In this document: positions 15,975 through 25,900 of the stretch, piece after piece | Position numbering within the stretch: the stretch's first letter is position 1 | Layout: the number at the start of each line of letters is the position of its first letter | NCBI GenBank assembly: GCA_002724925.1 | Contig: PBQA01000020.1 | Coordinates: forward strand, 124,001 to 188,000 | Source: Oceanospirillaceae bacterium | GTDB taxonomy: Bacteria; Pseudomonadota; Gammaproteobacteria; Pseudomonadales; Oceanobacteraceae | DNA length: 64,000 bases | Direction of reading: 5' to 3' | Made by a program: the position numbers and the translations under genes | Notes under the pieces: generated by a model | Databases searched by the model: none | What the model saw: only the letters and a program-made list of their open reading frames with translations | What the model was told of the DNA's origin: nothing

Positions 15975-18035
15975 ATGTCGAACCCGCTGCTTCAGCCTCA
16001 TCCTCTGCCACCGTTTTCATCGATTGACGCAGAGCATGTGCTGCCCGCCGTCGAAGAGCACCTGAACACCAATCGGACACGCATCAGCGAGTTACTGGGT
16101 CAGTTCGCCAGTGGTGAGGCAACGCCGACCTGGGAAACGCTGATCGAACCGATGGACGAATGGCACGACGAACTGAGCAAGGCCTGGTCGCCGGTCGGCC
16201 ACCTCAATGGCGTGCTCAACAGCGATGATCTCCGCGAAGCCTACAACGCCTGTCTGCCGCTGCTGAGCCAGTACTGGACGGAATTCGGCCAGAATGAAGA
16301 CCTGTTTAAAGCCTATGACGCGCTGAAGAACAGCCCGGAATTCGACAAGCTGAGCAGCCCGCAGAAGACAGCCATCAACAACGCTCTGCGCGATTTCCGC
16401 TTATCCGGCATTGATCTGCCCGCCGACAAGAAAGTGCGCTACGCCGAAATTCAACAAAAGCTGTCAGCGCTGACCAGCAAGTTCAGTGAAAACGTGCTCG
16501 ACGCCACCGCCGCCTGGACCAAACACATCACCGACGTGAGTGAACTGGACGGCGTGCCGGAATCAGGTCTCGGCCTGCTCGCACAGCAAGCTCAACAGCG
16601 TGACCTCGACGGCTACGTGATCACCCTCGACTTCCCGTCGTACATGCCGATCATGAGCTACTGCACGAATCGTGAACTGCGCGAAGAGCTGTACACCGCG
16701 TTCGTCACCCGAGCCTCCGACGTTGGCCCGAATGCGGGCGAGTTCGACAACAGCCAGAACATGAAAGACATTCTGGCGCTGCGCTATGAGCTGGCCACCC
16801 TGCTCGGCTTTGACAATTACGCCGAATATTCTGTCGCCACCAAGATGGCAGAATCCGGCCAGGAAGTGATCGACTTCCTCAACGATCTGGCCGCCAAAGC
16901 CAAGCCACAGGCCGAGCGTGAATTCGCCGAGCTGAGCGCCTACGCCGCCGATGAACTGGGCCTCACCGATCTGAAGCCGTGGGACGTGACCTTCGCTTCA
17001 GAGAAGCTGCGTCAGGCACGCTACAGCATATCGCAAGAGGACATTCGTCCTTACCTGCCGGTCGATACCGTCATCAAAGGCATGTTCGAAGTGGTCTCGC
17101 GTTTATATGGCGTTGAGTTTGAAGAGCAGAACGAATTCGATACTTACCACCCGGATGCGCGCTTCTTCCATGTAACGAAAGACGGCAAACAAATCGCCGC
17201 TTTCTATCTGGATCTTTACGCCCGCTCGAAAAAACGCGGCGGCGCCTGGATGGACGACTGTCGCGTGCGTCGCTCCACGAAAGACGGTGTGCAGCTGCCC
17301 GTCGCCTATCTGGTCTGTAACTTCAGCCCCGCCGTGGGCGACACCCCAGCGCTGCTGACCCACGATGAAATGACCACCCTGTTCCACGAGTTTGGTCATG
17401 GCCTGCACCACATGATGACCGAGATCGATGTCAGCGCCGTGAGTGGTATCAATGGTGTCGCCTGGGATGCAGTCGAGCTCCCAAGTCAGTTTATGGAAAA
17501 CTGGTGCTACGAGCCGGAGGCCTTGGCCTTCCTCTCTGGCCACTACCAGACCGGCGAGCCGCTACCACAGGAACTGCTGGATAAACTGCTCGCCGCAAAG
17601 AACTTTCAGAGTGCCATGGGAACCATGCGCCAGATCGAATTTGCTCTGTTCGACTTCCGCCTGCACCGCGAATACAGCGACAGCAACCCGGTCACCGCTG
17701 AGCAGATTCTTGGCGAAGTCCGCGAAAAAGTGACCGTCGTTCCGACCGTCGAATTTAACCGTTTCCAGCATGGCTTTACTCACATTTTCGCGGGCGGCTA
17801 TGCGGCAGGCTACTACAGCTATAAATGGGCCGAAGTCCTGAGTGCTGACGCCTATTCACGCTTTGAAGAAGAAGGCATATTCAACAAGACGACGGGCGAG
17901 AGCTTCCTCAAAGAGATTCTCTCGCAGGGCGGTTCGCGTGAAGCCGCAGAACTGTTTGAAGCCTTCCGCGGCCGTAAGCCATCGGTCGAACCGCTGCTGC
18001 GCCATTGCGGGATCGAGATTGAGGATGCCGCATGA
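15975..18035 (+). CDS. prlC: Oligopeptidase A (M3 zinc metallopeptidase)
   Basis: Length is 686 residues (E. coli PrlC/OpdA about 680). The zinc motif HEFGH is at 471-475, with the distal glutamate in the region ENWCYEPEAL. It is a cytosolic enzyme that degrades peptides, including cleaved signal peptides. GGAG lies about 10 bp before the ATG. The stop overlaps the yheV start as ATGA, so the two are translated together. Confidence 0.96.
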   Translation: MSNPLLQPHPLPPFSSIDAEHVLPAVEEHLNTNRTRISELLGQFASGEATPTWETLIEPMDEWHDELSKAWSPVGHLNGVLNSDDLREAYNACLPLLSQYWTEFGQNEDLFKAYDALKNSPEFDKLSSPQKTAINNALRDFRLSGIDLPADKKVRYAEIQQKLSALTSKFSENVLDATAAWTKHITDVSELDGVPESGLGLLAQQAQQRDLDGYVITLDFPSYMPIMSYCTNRELREELYTAFVTRASDVGPNAGEFDNSQNMKDILALRYELATLLGFDNYAEYSVATKMAESGQEVIDFLNDLAAKAKPQAEREFAELSAYAADELGLTDLKPWDVTFASEKLRQARYSISQEDIRPYLPVDTVIKGMFEVVSRLYGVEFEEQNEFDTYHPDARFFHVTKDGKQIAAFYLDLYARSKKRGGAWMDDCRVRRSTKDGVQLPVAYLVCNFSPAVGDTPALLTHDEMTTLFHEFGHGLHHMMTEIDVSAVSGINGVAWDAVELPSQFMENWCYEPEALAFLSGHYQTGEPLPQELLDKLLAAKNFQSAMGTMRQIEFALFDFRLHREYSDSNPVTAEQILGEVREKVTVVPTVEFNRFQHGFTHIFAGGYAAGYYSYKWAEVLSADAYSRFEEEGIFNKTTGESFLKEILSQGGSREAAELFEAFRGRKPSVEPLLRHCGIEIEDAA

Positions 18036-18343
18036 CGGATTCAGATAACGCGGGATTCAAACCGACCCGCCCGCGCCGCTTTATCGCCGGCGCGGTCTGC
18101 CCCAAGTGTTCAGAAATGGACCGCACCGTGATGTACACCAACGACGACGGCGACGAAGTCCGCGAGTGCATCAGCTGTGGCTACAGCCAGACCAGCAAAG
18201 AACAGGCACAGGAAGATTCGCAGGCAAATACCCTCGCTACCGAACTGACAACCAGGGTGACACCGATGGATGGCAAAGCACTGCTGGATGACGACGTAAA
18301 ACCGCTGAAGATTATGGGCTTAGATAATACCAACGATCAGTGA
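18032..18343 (+). CDS. yheV: YheV family putative zinc-ribbon protein
   Basis: Length is 103 residues. Begins with a basic RRFIAGAVCPKC and a second pair CISCGYSQ; four Cys form a probable zinc ribbon (residues about 23-50). E. coli YheV is about 66 residues; this form has an additional acidic C-terminus of about 40 residues. Function unknown. Co-translated with prlC. Confidence 0.85.
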   Translation: MTDSDNAGFKPTRPRRFIAGAVCPKCSEMDRTVMYTNDDGDEVRECISCGYSQTSKEQAQEDSQANTLATELTTRVTPMDGKALLDDDVKPLKIMGLDNTNDQ

Positions 18344-18451
18344 AGTTAAAGACCGCATCACACTTTACTAAAGTCGTGATTAGCGTTCAGGATTTTTCGG
18401 GCTAGACTGATGTCATAAAGCACAGATCACAACAACACCCTAACGTAAAAC

Positions 18452-18487
18452 GGGCATTGAGGCAGGACGCCGCAATGCCCTTTTTTT
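18452..18487 (+). terminator. Rho-independent terminator after prlC-yheV
   Basis: GGGCATTG (18452-18459) pairs with CAATGCCC (18473-18480) across a 13-base loop, followed by seven T. Confidence 0.88.
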
Positions 18488-18516
18488 ATGCAGTTTTGAA
18501 AGAGTCAGCGGATCGT

Positions 18517-19482
18517 TCAGAATACGTAGCTTATGCCCACCCCGACTTCTGACTCATCGTCGATTTCGTCGGACTCATTATCTGTAGCGAAGACGTACAG
18601 GCTCACGTCATTACCCAGGTCATAGGTTGCCCCCAGGCTCGCACTGGTGCTGTTTTCAGCAACGTTATCAGAAGCACCATATTGCAGTTGCACAGCCAGC
18701 TCTGTATTGACGGTAACTTCAGCAGACGCCAGCCAGCCGGTGGTTGCGTCAGTTTCTGCCAACACATCACGATGCTCCCACAGTGCACCCAGCGCTACCG
18801 GGCCAAGAGGGTAACGAAGCACAAGGCGAACAAGATCAATGTCGTCACCCTCGACTTCGGTGTCATAGGCGACACCAGCAAACAGATCGCCCTGCTCGTA
18901 GGAAAGCGACATCGAAGCCCCGTCGCTACGGCCCTCTTCGGCTTCTTCAGTATCATCACTGCCGGTCTCGTAGCTGACATGACTGATACGCGCCGTCAGG
19001 CCATGCCACTGCGGTGAGGTGTACATAAACGCATTACTGATATCGACATCGCCGGTGCTGATATAACGGGCTTTGTCACCGCGCAGGTCGGTGAAGTAAT
19101 CCACACCTTCGCCCAGAATGTTAAGGGGCGTCGCGAAGTAACCGATTTTGAGTTTCCCGGCTCTGCCCATCAGGCCTACGTACCCTGCGCTCAGGGTCAG
19201 TGGGTCCTGTTCGCTGTTCCCGCCAGACGAAGCGACAGGCTGATCAGGCATGATCTCGTATTCAAGCAGGAATTCGGCCGATACGCCGTGGTTTAATTCA
19301 CGTTGCTCTGTTGCTCCTATCGCTGAACCATTGGAACGGATGTTCGCAAAAGATTCGCCATCTTCGGTAATTTACTGGCGCGACATATTTATCTCGCCAT
19401 AAAAATCCAGCGCCTGCGCCGAGGGAGCCGTAGCCACCGCAATGCCTACAGCAATCGCGCGTGTTTTGTTAATTCTTGTCAT
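18517..19482 (-). pseudogene. Outer-membrane porin interrupted by one in-frame stop
   Basis: Reading from ATG 19480-19482 gives a signal peptide (MTRINKTRAIAVGIA... APSAQA) and the mature start LDFYGEINMSRQ. The frame then meets TAA at 19372-19374 (codon 37) and continues without a shift through ITEDGESFANIRSNGS to the end. The rest (about 285 residues) has alternating beta-strand pattern and a terminal aromatic (ISYVF), as in general bacterial porins. Total length with the stop read through is 321 residues. Only one base is needed to restore the gene, so it is a recent nonsense mutation or a sequencing error. The downstream fragment alone has no signal peptide. Confidence 0.85.
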
Positions 19483-19517
19483 CTCTCGATCTATTTTGAT
19501 TCAGTCACGGTTGGTGG

Positions 19518-20315
19518 TCAGAGGTTATTATCCTGTGCCCAGCGATCAAATTCGGGCATCACTCTCGGTAAGCCTGTGCCGGTCACCAACATATGATCCT
19601 GTTTGTACAATTCAACAAATTTTCCGTGCTCAAAACGCAGTGCAGTGGTCTTACCGATCGGAGTACGAACGATTCTGTCATCGGTGCCAGAGATGACGAG
19701 CACAGGTGTTTTTATACGTTCTGGATACACTTTACTGGCGCGTTTTTTATCAAGAAACCACATTGCCATTTCAAAGTACGCTTTACCAGATTCAGCTCTC
19801 AGCTGCACAAAAGCATCGCGCATCAACTGTTCATCCTGCAGGTGACCCGTACTCCAGACAAAACTCTCCCATTCTGGCATCAGGGGTTTACGCCAGAAGC
19901 CCCAGCGCGAAAAGTGATGTTGAAACGTACGCAGCATTGAAGGGTAAGCAGCAAAAATTCCAGCCGCGGGGGCGGGTGAAAGCAGCATAAGCCCTGCATG
20001 ATCGACTTCCTGAGCGATTAACTGCGCGATCAGGCCGCCCATTGACCAGCCAACAATAATAGGTGGCTGATCCAGCCCCTTAATCAGCTCGATGAAATCA
20101 TCACGATAGTCCAGCAGGCTGTTGTCTTTCATGGCCAGCGCACCTTCCAACAGTGGCAAGTCATGATGACGCAGAGGCGGCGCATGCACTTCATAGCCAC
20201 GTTCCTCAAACGCTTGTTTCATATCATCCCAGACTTCGGGATAACAATAAGTGCCGGCGACCAGAACAACAGGTGCTTTGGTTGTTATCTTGGGGCTAGA
20301 CTCAGAATTCGGCAT
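19518..20315 (-). CDS. Alpha/beta-hydrolase
   Basis: Length is 265 residues, no signal peptide. The nucleophile elbow is GWSMGG (Ser91), with a probable acid in ISGTDDR and a His in KQDHMLV. It resembles monoacylglycerol lipase/lysophospholipase-type hydrolases in the general sense; the substrate is unknown. It is the gene upstream of the broken porin on the same strand, 35 bp away from that gene's start. Confidence 0.8.
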   Translation of the reverse strand: MPNSESSPKITTKAPVVLVAGTYCYPEVWDDMKQAFEERGYEVHAPPLRHHDLPLLEGALAMKDNSLLDYRDDFIELIKGLDQPPIIVGWSMGGLIAQLIAQEVDHAGLMLLSPAPAAGIFAAYPSMLRTFQHHFSRWGFWRKPLMPEWESFVWSTGHLQDEQLMRDAFVQLRAESGKAYFEMAMWFLDKKRASKVYPERIKTPVLVISGTDDRIVRTPIGKTTALRFEHGKFVELYKQDHMLVTGTGLPRVMPEFDRWAQDNNL

Positions 20316-20452
20316 CGACCTTATCTCTCTGTTGTGTGCTGGCTATAAATTAACAGAGCCATTATGTGCTGTCCCGAACAAATGCGTCCAATACGGGTGG
20401 CAGCTTGGCGCGGGTAGGTTACACTCCTGAGTGTCGATGAAGGAGAACTGTT

Positions 20453-22231
20453 TTGATAGCCTGGCGACTGTTAATCCTGCTTTCAGCTCTGGTATTGGTC
20501 CAGCTGGCTGGCTGCGCAACGTATGGAAGCGGTGTCCAGCAGGCACTGACGGCTGTTGAAGAAGGTGATTACGCTAAGGCGGCGACACAGATTCAATCGT
20601 CCTTGTCTGCCGATGGCAAAGATCGCCTTCTTTATAATCTTGAGCTGGGCGTTGTCCGCCACCTTGAGGGTAACTACGCCGAGAGCAACCGCCTGCTTGA
20701 AGACGCCGCCCGCATTAGTGAAGCCCTTAAGAAGAAGCAGCTTCGCGACAGCCTTATGGTCATGATGAGTAACCCGCGCAACGCTGATTATGCGGGTAAC
20801 ACTCATGAAGAAATGATGATCTATTACTACAAGGCCCTGAACTATCTTGCGATTGCCGGGGAGTTGCCTCCCGGTAATGCTCGCCTTGATGCCGTTGAAG
20901 GCGCGCGCATTGAGTCCCGCCGCCTACTGCTCCGCTTACAAGCCCTGCGCAACAATGAGGGCTCATACAACCAGTACAAAGACAAAGAAGAGCGTACCTT
21001 TTCCAAGGTAATGGACGTGTTTTCTGTGCTCGTCGGAAATCTGGTCGATACCGACGACCTGACCTACCGAGATGATGCACTGGCGCACTACCTGACCGGC
21101 GTTAGCTTCGAAATGAACGAAGAATACGACAACGCCCGTATCAGTTACCTGAAAGCCGCTGAAAGCTATGAATCCGGCTATTCAGAACAGTTTCAACTGG
21201 GCAATGGCATGGCTCAGCAAGCCTGGTTTGATGTCGCCAGAATGATGCGTAGAAGTGGGTTCTCAGATAACGAAACGGCGCAGGTGACGAAAGGCAAACT
21301 CTCAGAAACGCAACGTACGTTGCTGGACAGCGTAGCGGATAAAAGCCAACTGCTGGTTATTGAACACAAGGGTCGTGTCCCTGAGAAAAAAGAGCTGAAC
21401 CTTCAGCTCTCGATCAACCCGAACCTTCGGGCTCTGGAGCTGCAGCCGTACTTTTTTGAATACTCGCAAGAAGAGATCAATTGGTTCTACCTGCTTTATG
21501 CCGACAAAATGTTCTACGGCCTGGTCGCCGACTATCTCAACGCCACCCGTAACTTCCGGGTCGATTTCTTCACCAAGACCATCTTTCTTGGCCCCCTGTA
21601 TGACACTGCCGAAAGCATGGGGCTGACGAATGCTATCGGCAGTTCTCTCAGGGTGGCTGTTCCTTATTACGGCCGCCCTCTCGATTACGGACAAAGCCTG
21701 CTGACCATTGATCAACAGACCTGGGCTCTGGATCCGGCTGCTAGTCCACAGCTGATGGCTATTCAGGAACAAATGAAAAACGCAGGCCCGGAAATAAGAG
21801 CCGCTCTGTCACGCGCCGCAGTAAAAGCCATCACCGCAGCAGCGATTGGCTCACAAGATTCTACGGGCATTCTGGCCTTTGCAGGAAAGCTCGCAGCTCA
21901 GCTCTCAGACGCCGCCGAAACCCGAAGCTGGCTACTCCTGCCCGGCGAAATACAGATCAGACGCTTGTTTCTTGAGCCAGGCGACCACACACTGACTCTT
22001 GATTCTCACCTGACTGATAATAACCGGCAGCAGACCCAGAAACAGGTGTCTCTGAAGCCTGGTGACATTCAGCTCTGGACGGTGCGGACCACAGGTGCCA
22101 ACCAAGCTCGTAAGGCATTGCCAAAACAGAATGAAACGACGCCGGAGACAACCCCTCAAGACGGAACTCCGGCGACAGACTCAGCTCCAAAAACCGATAA
22201 ACCGACCCGAAGACTGCCAACGAAGGAATGA
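20453..22231 (+). CDS. COG3014 family lipoprotein
   Basis: Length is 592 residues from TTG 20453, with AGGAG (20441-20445) 7 bp upstream. Lipobox LAGC with Cys21. The N-terminal half is helical with TPR-like spacing (GDYAKAATQIQSSL, GNYAESNRLLEDAA). The C-terminal part contains a beta-rich segment and ends in a Thr/Pro/Lys-rich tail. In many gammaproteobacteria this family is encoded beside lpoB and an LPP20 lipoprotein, which suggests a link to peptidoglycan synthesis; its own activity is unknown. Only 4 bp separate its stop from the LpoB start. Confidence 0.8.
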   Translation: MIAWRLLILLSALVLVQLAGCATYGSGVQQALTAVEEGDYAKAATQIQSSLSADGKDRLLYNLELGVVRHLEGNYAESNRLLEDAARISEALKKKQLRDSLMVMMSNPRNADYAGNTHEEMMIYYYKALNYLAIAGELPPGNARLDAVEGARIESRRLLLRLQALRNNEGSYNQYKDKEERTFSKVMDVFSVLVGNLVDTDDLTYRDDALAHYLTGVSFEMNEEYDNARISYLKAAESYESGYSEQFQLGNGMAQQAWFDVARMMRRSGFSDNETAQVTKGKLSETQRTLLDSVADKSQLLVIEHKGRVPEKKELNLQLSINPNLRALELQPYFFEYSQEEINWFYLLYADKMFYGLVADYLNATRNFRVDFFTKTIFLGPLYDTAESMGLTNAIGSSLRVAVPYYGRPLDYGQSLLTIDQQTWALDPAASPQLMAIQEQMKNAGPEIRAALSRAAVKAITAAAIGSQDSTGILAFAGKLAAQLSDAAETRSWLLLPGEIQIRRLFLEPGDHTLTLDSHLTDNNRQQTQKQVSLKPGDIQLWTVRTTGANQARKALPKQNETTPETTPQDGTPATDSAPKTDKPTRRLPTKE

Positions 22232-22235
22232 AATT

Positions 22236-22823
22236 ATGTTAAACCCTATTGCCCGATTCGCTGCCCTGACCATGGTCGGAGCCGCTGTACTTACCGCAGG
22301 CTGCGCCACTAAGGTGAGTCGCGTTGATCCCGCAGAAGAAATCGCCTTGTCAGATCAGTGGAACAACAAAGACTCGGAGCTGGTCGCGACCGAGATGATC
22401 AACGATATGCTGTCGTTCCCTTGGGTGTCTGACTTCGAGCTGGAAAACAACGAGCGCCCGACCATTATCATCCAGCGCATCGCGAACAAGTCGCACGAAC
22501 ATATTGCCGTTGATACCTTCGTTAACGACATTAAGCGTGCCCTCCTCCGTTCTGGCAAAGCCGACTTCGTTGTTGCTGGCGAAGAGCGTGACGCCGTCCG
22601 TGACGAGCGCCGTGATCAGGAGCTGAATTCAAGCAACGCGAAAGAAATGGGCCAGGAAGATGCAGCTGACTTTGCGCTGTCAGGTTCAATCAACAGCATC
22701 GTTGATGAGGCGGGTAAAAAACGCGTAACTTTCTATCAGGTGGACATGAAGCTGATCAATATGGAAAGCAATCGCGAAGTCTGGAATGGTCAGAAGAAGA
22801 TCCAGAAGCTTCAGGAACGCTGA
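22236..22823 (+). CDS. lpoB: LpoB-type penicillin-binding protein activator
   Basis: Length is 195 residues. Signal with lipobox TAGC (Cys23) and a short linker, then a compact domain. The domain contains RPTIIIQRIANKSHEHIAVD and DFALSGSINSIVDEAG, typical of LpoB (COG3417). Family knowledge: an outer-membrane lipoprotein reaches through the peptidoglycan to stimulate PBP1b. AAGGAA precedes the ATG at 22236. Operon with the COG3014 gene, closed by the terminator that follows. Confidence 0.85.
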   Translation: MLNPIARFAALTMVGAAVLTAGCATKVSRVDPAEEIALSDQWNNKDSELVATEMINDMLSFPWVSDFELENNERPTIIIQRIANKSHEHIAVDTFVNDIKRALLRSGKADFVVAGEERDAVRDERRDQELNSSNAKEMGQEDAADFALSGSINSIVDEAGKKRVTFYQVDMKLINMESNREVWNGQKKIQKLQER

Positions 22824-22850
22824 GTTAACCCAGGTTTCTGAGCGTCCACA

Positions 22851-22885
22851 AAAAAGCCTCGCTGGTGTGACCAGAGAGGCTTTTT
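22851..22885. terminator. Bidirectional terminator
   Basis: AAAAAGCCTC pairs with GAGGCTTTTT across a 15-base loop. It lies between lpoB and the convergent giant surface-protein gene. Confidence 0.9.
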
Positions 22886-22904
22886 AATACGTACTCAAAC
22901 TCGA

Positions 22905-25900
22905 TCAGAACAGTATGCGATACCCGGCACTCACAGTCTGAGCATCGCCCGAGAAGCGAGTCAGCATCAGTTCAATACGCTCATCCGCCGATACCTGGTA
23001 ATCCGCACCCAGAGCGTACGAAAATAGCCATTCGCTGTTACTTTCTACATTCAGTCCACGCTCACCTTCAGCATCAATCTGACTGCTTCCTAAGCGAACA
23101 ACCGACCCCCAGCTATTGCCCATCGCCCAGGCCGGACGATACTGACCAAACACCGACCAGGCCGAATAGCTGATCGCTGCCGTATTTACGCTGGCTTCGC
23201 CAAGATTGGTGTACTGAACCAGTGCACTCCACTCTGGCGAGATATGCCAGGCCGCATTAATGAAGGCTGAGGCATCGATGTAATCTTCTTCGGTCGGCTC
23301 AATATTCAGATCCGGTGAGAAGCGGGTAAAACCAACCCCGCCTCCGACACTGAATTGTTCAGCATGGGCCGGTGCAACCGCAGCCAGCGCCAGTAACACA
23401 GCCACTGCCTGACGACGAGCACGGGCAGTAAACGCCAGGATCGCGACCATCAACCACCAGAAACCCTGGCTCATCGAGCCACCCGTGCCAGCCTCGACAT
23501 CGGTTCCCGGATTGTTAGACACATCCAGGCGGTCCGGAATACCATCGCCATCACTGTCGAGATCAGCATCCGGCGCCTGGTCAGGCTCTTCTGCTACCGG
23601 CAGTGCAATTTCGCTGTCGATATCATCGCGGATACCATCATTGTCAGCATCATCATCGAGGAAGTCAGCAATACCGTCACCGTCGAGGTCACTGAGTTCT
23701 CTATCGTCACGTACACCGTTGTTATTGGTGTCGGTGCCGAAAACAGTACCGTTTACTTCAGCGTCCACACCGTCGTCGATACCGTCAGCGTCGGCATCTT
23801 CACCTGTGAAGAAATCAAACTGACTGTTTTCTTCACGATCAGGGATTCCATCGCCATCGTCGTCGTCATCCAGGTGGTTCGGTATACCGTCACCATCAAA
23901 GTCGCGCAGTGAACCAAAGGCACCAATGGCGTTATCAATCACATCCATCAGGCCGTCACGATCGACGTCGGTGGTGCTATCGAGACGACCATCTTCATCA
24001 AGATCCAGTGCAGCACGGATGCCAGCGAGAATCAGATCGCGATCCACACCATTACTGAACAGTTCGAAGAAATCTGGCTCGCCATCGGTATCTGTATCCG
24101 GCAGCAACGCAAGGTCAGAAATCAGATCCGAAAGGTTATCCAACAAACCATCTTCGTTGCTGTCGCTATGGCCGGCCTCGACCAGATCAGAGACACCGTC
24201 GTTATCAGAATCCATGTCCAGTGAGTTGATCAGGCCATCCTCATCTACATCCACCAGGTTATAGCTATAACCTTTCGATGCCGCAGCAGCGACAGAACCT
24301 GGCGCGACAGGTGTTACAACACGGGCCTGATAATAAGCGATCAGCTCGGCTGGCGTATCGAGGGCGTCGTTCACACCATCGTTGTTGTCGTCTGGGCCGT
24401 TAGTCCAGTCATAGCGGTGGTCATAAGCATCGAAGAGATCACTGATACCGTCGGCGTCATCGTCAGGCAGAGAAGCCAACAGGCGGCCGTACTCCAGATT
24501 GTCGCGGATACCGTCGCTGTCAGCATCGACATCATTGCGGTCAGCGATGCCATCACGGTCCGTATCAACACCGTCGTCGCCTTCGAACAGATTTGGCAGG
24601 CCGTCGTTATCGTCGTCCTGACCTTCCATGATCACGTCGATCAGGGCTTCGATTTTTTCTACCGTATCAACGCTCTCACCCGATACCTGATTGGCAACCG
24701 CACGATTGAGAATTGGCAGAATGCGTGTCAGTACCTCATCAGAAATACTGTCGACGCCCACCAGCTGATAATCTTCCAGTGTTGGAACCTGTGCCAGCGC
24801 GTCGCCAACGCTATTCTCAATGGTATTGGCGGCGTTCTCTTCGCGGGTGATTACGGCGCTTGATGTGGCCGTGGCCATCTCAAGAACACCCAGATCGTCA
24901 GTGAAGAACACAGACACAGAGATGACCTTACCAACGTCGCCTGCGGTCAGTTCATAACCCGCCGTCGAACTCACGGCATCAACACCACTGAGCCAGCTGT
25001 ACGTATAGGACGCTCCCGAAGTACCGTTTACATCAGACACAGACATGCTCAGTACTTCACCGACAACCGCATCACCGAGAATCACAGCCTGCGAAGGCGT
25101 GTTAACCGTGACCGACAGGGCCACAGGTAGGGTATTGGCAAAATCGTCACTCAACGTCAGCGCAACTGGAAATACACCCGTCACGTTAGTTGCTGGCGCA
25201 AAGCTGAGCGTCTGCACATTATCCAGTAACGTCAGACTGACCCAGTCAGGATTACCGGCCTGCAGAGCAAACACCGTGTTGTCACCGGTAGCGTCTGTGG
25301 CACTCAGACCAAAAGTCGCAGTGCTTTCATTACTGATCAGAAGCTCAGTCAGACCGGTATACACGGGCACGCTGTTCACACTAGCTACCAGCGCTGCGAT
25401 TTCTTCAGAGGTATCCAGCTCCTCGCCAGTACGTGCCTGAATCGCCGCCTGATATTTCGCATTGTTAGCTTCGATCGCGCCGCTGACACCGTCAACTGCA
25501 TTCAGCTCGACATGCGTGATGCCATTCGGCAGACCTGCCGCCATAGAGATTGCTGTGACTTCCGCATCCAGTACTGTGATTGTCAGCGTCTGCTCCACCA
25601 CGTTAAAGCCATCGGTGACTTCGATAATCGCATCGAACACGCGTCCGGTTTCGTTTTCCGGCGTGCCTGACAGCCTGCCTGCGGTCGACAGAATCAACCA
25701 TACAGGCAGGTCCTGATCCGCTTTAAAGCCGAAGGTCAGGGAGTCGTTGTTGCTGTCGGTCGCTGTGATGGTGATGCTGGAGTTTTCCCCTTCGAGGAAG
25801 GTGAACGCCGCGCCCGAGGTGAACACAGGCACCGAATTCACGTTCGCGACCATGGCCGCAATCTCAGCCGGAGAGTCCAGATCTTCAGGGCTCAGACTCT

